Origin: Eunapius fragilis
Lineage: Eukaryota > Porifera > Demospongiae > Spongillida > Spongillidae
Assembly: GCA_963681505.1 (NCBI GenBank)
Contig: OY811981.1
Coordinates: 7,792,916 to 7,856,915, forward strand
DNA length: 64,000 nucleotides
Direction of reading: 5' to 3'
The notes beneath the pieces were generated by a model, which was not told the DNA's origin, ran no database searches, and saw nothing but the letters and a program-made list of their open reading frames with translations. This document shows, piece after piece, positions 43,276 through 55,200 of this stretch; position 1 is the first letter of the stretch, and each line of letters opens with the position of its first letter. The translations under genes and the position numbers were made by a program.

Positions 43276-46200
43276 GAGATGTGCATGCATCACAATGACA
43301 GCTGTGTTTGTCCCTTTGTAGGCAGCTGGCAGAAGCATTGGACTCCCTCCACTTGGGAGAATCTGGGGTTCTTCAACTTAAAGAGGAGTTCACCGCAAGG
43401 CTTTCTGCTTCTGAGAAAAAATTTCAAGCTGTCATTAGGGTAAGCATTTTCCCTCGAGCTGTCATTAGGGTAAGCATTTCCCTCAAGCTGTCATTAGGGT
43501 AAGCATTTCCCTCAAGCTGTCATTAGGGTAAGCATTTCCCTCAAGCTGTCATTAGGGTAAGCATTTCCCTCAAGCTGTCATTAGGGTAAGCATTTCCCCC
43601 AAGCTGTCATTAGGGTAAGCATTTCCCCCAAGCTGTCATTAGGGTAAGCATTTCCCTCAAGCTATCATTAGGGTAAGCATTTCCCTCAAGCTGCCATTAG
43701 GGTAAGCATTTCCCTCAAACTGTCATTAGGGTAAGCATTTCCCTCAAGCTGTCATTAGGGTAAGCATTTCCCTCAAGCTATCATTAGGGTAAGCATTTCC
43801 CTCAAGCTATCATTAGGGTAAGCATTTCCCTCAAGCTGCCATTAGGGTAAGCATTTCCCTCAAGCTGTCATTAGGGTAAGCATTTCCCTCAAGCTGTCAT
43901 TAGGGTAAGCATTTCCCTCAAGCTGTCATTAGGGTAAGCATTTCCCTCAAGCTGTCATTAGGGTAAGCATTTCCCCCAAGCTGTCATTAGAGTAAGCATT
44001 TCCCTTGGAGACCTAGGTATAGGTTCTAGGTGTGAGATTGTTTTGTCTCATAAATACACAAACGCATACATACACACACATACACATACACACATACATA
44101 TTAACATTGTACACAATGGTATATGAAGTTTAGTGTAGGAAGTTTGTGTATGTCTTATGGCTGTACTTTTTAAGAGATAAATACGCATGATGAAGTCTAT
44201 AGGGAGATAGGGTAACCCTTAGCCACCCTACCAGGAGAGGGACAGTTTGAGGAAGAACCTCCAAGCCATCCAGGATGAACAGTCACAGCAGTAAGTGGTG
44301 CATGTGTGTGCATGTGCATGTGTGTGTGTATACTTGTATGTGTGTGCATGTACATGTGTGTATACTTGTATGTGTGTGCATGTACATGTTTCTGTACTTG
44401 TGTGTGTGTGTGTACTTGTGTGTGCATGTAGATGTGTGCATTTAATGCTTATTGTCTGTGTGTATGTGTATTGTGTGAGTGTGTATGTGTGTGTGCGCGC
44501 ATGTACACGTATATGGGGTATACTGTGTGTGTATGTATGCATACACCTTAGTACGTATTGAAGGAGTGTTTCCACTTGATTATTTTTGTTCTGTGCTGCC
44601 TACAGGAAGAAGAGTTCCGAAGTGGGGCTTACCGAAGTGTTGAAAGAGAAGGACGAGCGAATATCGGGTCTGATGGAAGAAGGTACTTTGTTCACACGAT
44701 TCGCAAGTTTTCAACTCAATTAGTTTGTGCGTGTAGTTAAAGGTCAACATATCTTCCTGTGCTAAGTACATTATCAGCTGAATACGTGTGTGATTTAATT
44801 TCTTTCATTCTCTGTGTGTGTGTGAGCACGTGTGTGTGTGTGTGCGTGTGTGTGGTGTGTGTATGTTGTGCATGTGTGTGTGCATGTGTTAACATGTATT
44901 TCTACCCAAACATGTGTGTGTGCATGTGTTAGCATGTATTTCTACCCAAACAGGTGAAAAGCTGTCCAAACAGCTGCTGCAAAATTCAAACATTATCAAG
45001 AAGCTCAGAGCAAAGGAGAAGGAAAATGACCAACAGCTGGCCACACAGAGGTGATGGCAGTGTGTGTGTGTGTGTGTGGGTGTGTGTGTGTGTGTGTGTG
45101 TATGTGTGTGTATGTGTGTGTGTATGTGTATGTGTGTATGTGTATGTGTATGTGTGTGTGAGTGTATATGTGTGTGAGCATGTGTGTGTATGTGTATGTG
45201 TGTGTGTACGTATGTGTATGTGTGTGGATCATCCGTTGTGGGGATGAATGTTGGTGCACTTGGTTCCTTTAGTTTAGTGTTGCCACGATGAAGGATAGTG
45301 GTGTATACTGTTCCAGTTCAGTTTGTGTAGGGAAATGTCATCCCCAATGTAACCCTCCCCAGCCTCCCCAACCTTCCCAATGTCACCTTCCCCAATCTCC
45401 CCACTCTTGCCAATGTCTCCCCACTGTCATCCTCCTCTTACCAGTGCAATTGGTCCCAACATACTAGTTCATCCACTTGAATATGTATTATGATTACATG
45501 CGATAATGGCTAAAGTGGGCTTTACTACCCTAATTATTGCACACCTTTGCCGCCTTTCCACCCTGATGTTGCTCCCATGCAGCCATTAGAACATGTGTGT
45601 GATTGCTGACAGGGGCAGTGTCCAGTGCCTGCAGGTTTGGGGCAGCTTGGTGCGATGGTAGACATTACGATGTTGTGGATTTATAACACATTAACTCTCA
45701 CCTGCCATACTTGAATTGAGAGGCCCACAAAACCATGATTGGCTCGCTTTTGCCCAAGACTGAAGTCATATAATTTACTTCATTTCATAATTATTGGTAA
45801 TGTACATGATGCATCCTGTGATTAATTACATATGAATTCTACCCATTAGTTTCGTAACACCAAAAGCATATCTAACTACTTAATAACCCTCAGACCCAGT
45901 ACATGTATATAGTGGTCCTGCCAGCGAATGGGCACATAAATTTTTTTTACAACCATTGAGAACGCAGCAGTGTTAAAGTATCCTCTAGCTTATATGGGAT
46001 AGCACCTATATCACTGTGTGGGATAGCACCTGTATCACTGTGTGGGATAGCACCTATATCACTGTGTGGGATACCACCTATATCACTGTGTGGGATGGCA
46101 CCTATATCACTGTGTGGGATGGCACCTATATCACTGTGTGGGATAGCACCTATATCACTGTGTGGGATAGCACCTATATCACTGTGTGGGATACCACCTA

Positions 46201-49200
46201 TATCACTGTGTGGGATGGCACCTATATCACTGTGTGGGATAGCACCTATATCACTGTGTGGGATACCACCTATATCACTGTGTGGGATACCACCTATATC
46301 ATTGTGTGGGATAGCACCTATATCACTGTGTGGGATACCACCTATATCACTGTGTGGGATAGCACCTATATCACTGTGTGGGATAGCACCTATATCGCTG
46401 TGTGGGGTAGCACCTGTATCACTGTGTGGGATACCACCTATATCACTGTGTGGGATGGCACCTATATCACTGTGTGGGATAGCACCTATATCGCTGTGTG
46501 GGATAGCACCTGTATCACTGTGTGGGATACCACCTATATCACTGTGTGGGATAGCACCTGTATCACTGTGTGGGATAGCACCTATATCACTGTGTGGGGT
46601 AGCACCTATATCACTGTGTGGGATACCACCTATATCACTGTGTGGGATACCACCTATATCACTGTGTGGGATAGCACCTATATCACTGTGTGGGATAGCA
46701 CCTATATCGCTGTGTGGGATAGCACCTATATCACTGTGTGGGATACCACCTATATCACTGTGTGGGGTAGCACCTATATCACTGTGTGGGGTAGCACCTA
46801 TATCACTGTGTGGGATACCACCTATATCACTGTGTGGGGTAGCACCTATATCACTGTGTGGGGTAGCACCTATATCACTGTGTGGGGTAGCACCTATATC
46901 ACTGTGTGGGGTAGCACCTATATCACTGTGTGGGGTAGCACCTATATCACTGTGTGGGATACCACCTATATCGCTGTGTGGGATAGCACCTGTATCACTG
47001 TGTGGGACACCACCTATATCACTGTGTGGGATAGCACCTGTATCACTGTGTGGGATACCACCTATATCACTGTGTGGGATAGCACCTGTATCACTGTGTG
47101 GGATAGCACCTATATCACTGTGTGGGGTAGCACCTATATCACTGTGTGGGATACCACCTATATCACTGTGTGGGATACCACCTATATCACTGTGTGGGAT
47201 AGCACCTATATCACTGTGTGGGATAGCACCTATATCGCTGTGTGGGATAGCACCTATATCACTGTGTGGGATACCACCTATATCACTGTGTGGGGTAGCA
47301 CCTATATCACTGTGTGGGGTAGCACCTATATCACTGTGTGGGATACCACCTATATCACTGTGTGGGGTAGCACCTATATCACTGTGTGGGGTAGCACCTA
47401 TATCACTGTGTGGGGTAGCACCTATATCACTGTGTGGGGTAGCACCTATATCACTGTGTGGGGTAGCACCTATATCACTGTGTGGGATACCACCTATATC
47501 GCTGTGTGGGATAGCACCTGTATCACTGTGTGGGATAGCACCTATATCACTGTGTGGGGTAGCACCTATATCACTGTGTGGGATAGCACCTATATCACTG
47601 TGTGGGATAGCACCTATATCACTGTGTGGGATAGCACCTATATCACTGTGTGGGATAGCACCTATATCACTGTGTGGGATAGCACCTATATCACTGTGTG
47701 GGATAGCACCTATATCACTGTGTGGGATAGCACCTGTATCACTGTGTGGGATAGCACCTATATCGCTGTGTGGGATAGCACCTATATCACTGTGTGGGAT
47801 AGCACCTATATCACTGTGTGGGGTAGCACCTATATCACTGTGTGGGATACCACCTATATCGCTGTGTGGGATAGCACCTGTATCACTGTGTGGGATACCA
47901 CCTATATCACTGTGTGGGATAGCACCTGTATCACTGTGTGGGATAGCACCTATATCACTGTGTGGGGTAGCACCTATATCACTGTGTGGGATACCACCTA
48001 TATCACTGTGTGGGATACCACCTATATCACTGTGTGGGATAGCACCTATATCACTGTGTGGGATAGCACCTATATCACTGTGTGGGATACCACCTATATC
48101 ACTGTGTGGGATAGCACCTGTATCACTGTGTGGGATAGCACCTATATCACTGTGTGGGATACCACCTATATCACTGTGTGGGATAGCACCTATATCACTG
48201 TGTGGGATAGCACCTATATCACTGTGTGGGATAGCACCTATATCATTGTGTGGGATAGCACCTATATCACTGTGTGGGATAGCACCTATATCACTGTGTG
48301 GGATAGCACCTATATCACTGTGTGGGATAGCACCTATATCACTGTGTGGGATAGCACCTATATCACTGTGTGGGATAGCACCTATATCACTGTGTGGGAT
48401 AGCACCTATATCGCTGTGTGGGATAGCACCTATATCACTGTGTGGGATAGCACCTATATCACTGTGTGGGATAGCACCTATATCACTGTGTGGGATAGCA
48501 CCTATATCACTGTGTGGGATAGCACCTATATCACTGTGTGGGATAGCACCTATATCACTGTGTGGGATAGCACCTATATCACTGTGTGGGATAACACCTA
48601 TATCACTGTGTGGGATAGCACCTATATCACTGTGTGGGATAGCACCTATATCACTGTGTGGGGTAGCACCTATATCACTGTGTGGGATAGCACCTATATC
48701 ACTGTGTGGGATAGCACCTATATCACTGTGTGGGATACCACCTATATCGCTGTGTGGGATAGCACCTATATCACTGTGTGGGATACCACCTATATCGCTG
48801 TGTGGGATAGCACCTATATCACTGTGTGGGATACCACCTATATCGCTGTGTGGGATAGCACCTGTATCACTGTGTGGGATACCACCTATATCACTGTGTG
48901 GGATAGCACCTGTATCACTGTGTGGGATAGCACCTATATCACTGTGTGGGGTAGCACCTATATCACTGTGTGGGATACCACCTATATCACTGTGTGGGAT
49001 ACCACCTATATCGCTGTGTGGGATAGCACCTATATCACTGTGTGGGATACCACCTATATCGCTGTGTGGGATAGCACCTATATCACTGTGTGGGATAGCA
49101 CCTATATCACTGTGTGGGATAGCACCTATATCACTGTGTGGGATAGCACCTATATCACTGTGTGGGATAGCACCTATATCACTGTGTGGGATAGCACCTA

Positions 49201-52200
49201 TATCGCTGTGTGGGATAGCACCTGTATCACTGTGTGGGATACCACCTATATCACTGTGTGGGATAGCACCTGTATCACTGTGTGGGATAGCGCCTACATC
49301 ACTGTGTGGGGTAGCACCTATATCACTGTGTGGGATACCACCTATATCACTGTGTGGGATACCACCTATATCACTGTGTGGGATAGCACCTATATCACTG
49401 TGTGGGATAGCACCTATATCACTGTGTGGGATACCACCTATATCACTGTGTGGGATGGCACCTATATCACTGTGTGGGATACCACCTATATCACTGTGTG
49501 GGATAGCACCTATATCACTGTGTGGGATAGCACCTATATCACTGTGTGGGATAGCACCTATATCACTGTGTGGGATACCACCTGTAGAGGACATATTGAA
49601 CTACTGCTAAGAATGATGCAAGGACTACATGTTTGGCCATTAATCAACTACGGGTAACTATAGCCAGAAGCCCTTGAATGCAAAAATGCACTGGCTCAGG
49701 TATCCTGAAGTGTCAGTTTTCAATGCCTTTTTTGTAGGCAGCAGATTGATGATCTGGTGGCTGAGACCAATAGACTCAAGGATGTGGTAAAGAAGAAAGA
49801 CGAAAATGAAAAGAAGTATCAAGGTATACACATGTTGCAATGGATGGTATGCCTTTGGAGCTGTGCTGTGACTTATCTTTTCTTTTTCTATTATAGAGTC
49901 CATGTCTAAGCTGAACACGATAGCTGAGCAACAGACGAAGGAGCTGGTTACTATTAAGGTTGGCATTATTTAGGAACATTGTGTATGTTTCTGTTGAATG
50001 CAACCATCACTCGTTGTATGGTCACGTCTCCTTCATCTATGGTTCCTTTCTCCCTATTCTGCTATTGTACATGCGTGTTCATACTTCTTGTCCAGCCACG
50101 TTCACACCTGTATTGTGCTATTGTTGGTTCTTTGTTTAACGCACTGTTGCCTGGCGCCTTGGGCGTTTCCTGCAATCCATTTCAGGCCGAACGTGATGAG
50201 CTTACGGATAAAGTGCGCAGCTTACAAACAAACCTGGACAACACTTTCAAGTTGGTTTATGTGTGTGTGTGCACTTCTTTGCGTGTATGTGTGTGTGTGT
50301 TTATATGTGCATATGTGTGATGTATGGGTGGTGGGAGGGACAAATAGTTAGCACAATTGGTAATAGTAGCAGGCAAAATTATTAAAAAAATTTTTTTCTG
50401 TTGTGTGCCTTCAAAGAATACTTATTTTACTAGGGAGCTGACAGAGCTACAGAAGGCCAACGTGGTGACCAAGACAGCTGCTCAGGAGGCCGCCCTGAGT
50501 GCCCAGCTGAGCACCAGGGAGGAGCTAAAGGCCATCTTGGAGCAGCAGAAACTGGAATCACAGCAGGAAAGAAATGCCCTACTAATGCAGGTGAGCTGGG
50601 GGTGGTGTGGGGTGGGGGTGGGGTCATCATCGTTGTGGAGGGGAAACATGGTGTGTATCAATACCTTACTGATGTAGGTGAGGGAGTGGGGGGATGAGGA
50701 GTGGTGTGTATCGATGGTTTGAATGTTCTGCATGAATCTATTGTTTTAGCACGCGTAAGTAGCAGAAGGGTTAAACATAGTAACTGCCCTTGTGACATAA
50801 AGGGAAGACCTTAGAGTCAGTTCCGATAAGAGGGGTACTAAAGGCGTTTTTTTTTAATTTTAATGCTCACAGATTGAGCTCAATATCGACTTGGTAGATC
50901 CACTTTTAGAGTTGATACAAATGTGCCATACAAAGTTGGCATAGCTCACATGTGTTTCCTTGTTATTGTCATGGACTAGCTCAGTGAGCTGCGCATCAGT
51001 CTGTCCCAATCAGAACAGCAGTCCTCGTGGAGAGAGGACCACCTCAAGCAGGAGATATCAGACCTCCAGCAGGTACAAATGTAACAGGCATAACTTTTTA
51101 AAAGTGTGGCTTTACACCTTCCTGCCCTGCCCCCTGGTACTTCATGACCCCCCCCCCCGCACATGCCTCATGACCTCCCACCCCGCCCCCTTGGTACCTC
51201 ATGACCTCCTGCCCCGCCCCTTGGTACATCATGACCTCCCACCCCGCCCCTGTGGTACCTCATGACCTCCCACCCCGCCCCCTTGGTACCTCATGACCTC
51301 CCATCCCACCCCCTTGGTACCTCATGACCTCCCGCCCCGCCCCCTTGGTACCTCATGACCTCCCACCCCGCCCCTTTGGTACCTCATGACCTCCCGCCCC
51401 CTTGGTACCTCATGACCTCCCGCCCGCCCCCTTGGTACCTCATGACCTCCCATCCCACCCCCTTGGTACCTCATGACCTCCCGCCCCGCCCCCTTGGTAC
51501 CTCATGACCTCCCACCCCGCCCCCTTGGTACCTCATGACCTCCCGCCCCCTTGGTACCTCATGACCTCCCGCCCCCTTGGTACCTCATGACCTCCCGCCC
51601 CCTTGGTACCTCATGACCTCCCACCCCGCCCCCTTGGTACCTCATGACCTCCCGCCCCCTTGGTACCTCATGACCTCCCGCCCCGCCCCCTTGGTACCTC
51701 ATGACCTCTCGACAGCGTTTGCAAGATGCTGATGCGCGCAATCAGGAATTGACCTCGAGTGTAGCACAAGGTAACGTGTTTGCTTAGTCATATGCTATCA
51801 TTTTGTTTATCCATTATTTCCCATTTTGTAAATTGAGTCCTTAATTATTGCATAACGGATTCTGTAACTAAATACGGCTGTTGTTGTGTGTGGGAAAGAT
51901 GACACATCACGTGTATAGTTAAGAGCACCATCTAATTAAGAGCACTCTCCCTAAGCACAGCAAACATTGTACCATTCACTCCCATTTCTCTCTGCTTAGC
52001 AACAAAACCATTGCTTAGGCAGCTGGAGAACCTTCAGATGGTCCACGCTACACAGGTCATGAACTGGGAGAAGGTGGAGTCCAGTTTGACTCAGAGACTA
52101 GGTATGTTATTAATGTGAAGATTATTAACCGAGGTCACATCAAAGAAGGATTAATAATATGCCATACATGGGGAGGTGTACATTAAATATGCACACACAA

Positions 52201-55200
52201 GTACTGTCTTGTACATGCAGTTACCGGTGGCTTTAAATTTAAAAAGGTACATGCATCATGTACATTTCATCTAGGCAGTTGATGGAAGAGCCCATTGTTT
52301 AAAAAAAAAAAAGTGTACTTAATGAATTAAAGTTCTCTAAGATTGTGCTACAACGCCTCTGGAAATTCCAACAGCCTTGGCAACACCAATCATGATGACG
52401 TATCTGCTTCCAATAGCGTTAGTGGGTTAATGAAAGATAACAGAGGAGGAAAAAAAATTTCATTTTGGCAACATGTCAGCCGGAAAAAAAAAGTCTTAGC
52501 AGAGAATGGTTTCGATCCATCGACCTCTGGGTTATGGGCCCAGCACGCTTCCACTGCGCCACTCTGCTACGCTTGGGAGTTGTGGTTATGACAGAAAGCA
52601 AACACCCCGCCCCCTAGTTTCGAGGGCGGAGACGGGTTCATGGATAGTGTGCGAGATTACGTAGGAGGCGAAACTCGGGCGAGATTAACGGATTGCGGGT
52701 TATCTCTGGCGGGCCCGAATTCCGTCACCCGCTATCCCCTTGATCCAAAACCGCAAGTCCTCAGTTCACAAGCAAAGCAGAGTGGCGCAGTGGAAGCGTG
52801 CTGGGCCCATAACCCAGAGGTCGATGGATCGAAACCATTCTCTGCTACGATTTTTTTTTCCATACAAAAATGGAAATTTTTTCTAATCCCTCCTCTCCCC
52901 CCCCCCCCCCCGTGACATACATCTCATCCTATCCTTGACCTCTCGGCTTAACCTATTAATACTATAGGCAAGTGTCAGGAAGCGTTCTACCTATGAACCC
53001 CAAGTGTTCTGCTCTTGGGTGGTATGCAGAGTCCTATGAAGCTTGGAGAGGCTGCTGGTTGGCTTGCCATAAGTTCTATGAAGCTTGAGCTACAGAGGCT
53101 GCTGGTTGGCTTGCCATAAGTCCTATGAAGCTTGAGTTACAGAGGCTGCTGGTTGGCTTGCCATAAGTCCTATGAAGCTTGAGCTACAGAGGCTGCTGGT
53201 TGGCTTGCCATAAGTCCTATGAAGCTTGGGCTACAGAGGCTGCTGCTTGGCTTGCCATAAGTCCTATGAAGCTTGGAGAGGCTGCTGGTTGGCTTGCCAT
53301 AAGTCCTATGAAGCTTGAGCTACAGAGGCTGCTGGTTGGCTTGCCATAAGTCCTATGAAGCTTGGGCTACAGAGGCTGCTGGTTGGCTTGCCATAAGTCC
53401 TATGAAGCTTGGAGAGGCTGCTGGTTGGCTTGCCATAAGTCCTATGAAGCTTGAGCTACAGAGGCTGCTGGTTGGCTTGCCATAAGTCCTATGAAGCTTG
53501 GGCTACAGAGGCTGCTGGTTGGCTTGCCATAAGTCCTATGAAGCTTGGAGAGGCTGCTGGTTGGCTTGCCATAAGTCCTATGAAGCTTGAGCTACAGAGG
53601 CTGCTGGTTGGCTTGCCATAAGTCCTATGAAGCTTGAGCTACAGAGGCTGCTGGTTGGCTTGCCACCTCCTTCCATAAGTTCTATGAAGCTCGGAGAGGC
53701 TGCTGGTTGGCTTGCTACCTCCTTCCATAAGTCCTCCGTGACATCTATGGTCGACTAAACTAGCACTTTTGCTAACTCAATGTTCAGTAATCCTCTCCAG
53801 GACTATTGGTTGATGGTTGTCTTTCCCATAGCCATGGAGAGTGAAAAGCATCGGACCGACAAAAAAAAAAATGATATGGTCCGTGATAGGGTAAAATACA
53901 AAGGAAAAGGGTGGAAGGATTTTAGCAAAAGAAAAAAGTCTTAGCAGAGAATGGTTTCGATCCATCGACCTCTGGGTTATGGGCCCAGCACGCTTCCACT
54001 GCGCCACTCTGCTTTCCTTGTGAGGTGTGGTTTTGACCGTAAAGCATAACCCCCCTCCTCCTTTTCCCCCTCCCCTTTGGCCTATCTGCCATGTACCACC
54101 TGAAAAACATATCAGCTTTGCAATTTCATTAGTATGGTTCTGTTTTGCTTGTATGCATTGAAAAGCACGGAGCTATGAGATGTTGATTGTATAATTAGCG
54201 GTACATCTATGGGAAAGTGGAAGAGTGGACTAGGCTTTGATGACAGCCATTCCCTAATACCATGCATTTCACCTTCAGCACCAATTTGTATACACAAAAT
54301 GTCAAAAAAACGACGAAAACAAAGAGGTCATGATTGAATCTCTTAACAAGGGGAGTCCTGGTCCATCATGAATATCTATCACACTCTCACCCTGGAACCA
54401 TGAAGGCATAGGTTAGTTGCCCTAAGAATGGCAAAATACATCTTGGTTCTATAAATCCATCCTGTCACTTCACTATAGGACGTTTTTTTGTCTACCTTTA
54501 ATTTTTTTTTTAATTTAAAATTCCAAATTTTCATAGGGAGTTTACTAATTGGGTATCTTGGACCACCTCCATTTGCGTAAAAAAAAGCCTGTGGGATCAA
54601 CGTGGTGCAATTTTTTTACTAGCACCATATGTTCCCGTCGCTACGAGCGAAAGGCATTGTGGGATATGACAGATCAAGAGAACGGAGGAAAACAAAAAAG
54701 GAAGAAAAAAAAAATCGTAGCAGAGAATGGTTTCGATCCATCGACCTCTGGGTTATGGGCCCAGCACGCTTCCACTGCGCCACTCTGCTTACTTATAAGA
54801 ATAAAAGTAATCTTGATATTTCAATGGAATACTGTGGCTTCGTTTTTTTTTTTTTTTTTGTTGGCAGTTGACGCACAAGTGCAGTTAAATGCAGCTGTAG
54901 AAAAAGAACGGAAGACACTCGATAAAGAACTAATGCAGCAACTGCGCATAAACTCTCTTGAGACCCAACAAAGTGAGCTTCGACAAGAAAGAGCGCAGCT
55001 GCTGGCATCACTGGAATTTGAAAAGGCCAAGTCGGAAACCCTTGAAGAAGCACAACGACGGTAACACATGAAGACACGAAAAGGTATTTTAAAGCTATCC
55101 CTTCTCTTCCACTTCCAGTGACTCAGCCCATGTGGAAGCAATGAGGAGATCCTTCCAAATCATGGTAGAAGATCTGAAGAAACAGAAGGTTAAAGTTAAA

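Noticed and set aside
45947..49657. ORFs of ~1200 aa on both strands (IPHSDIGA, ITVWDSTY, SLCGIAPI repeats)
   Set aside because: They exist because a 24 bp stop-free unit is repeated ~150 times. They begin and end at the array edges, occur on both strands at once, and lie in a TMF1 intron whose flanking exons splice in phase.
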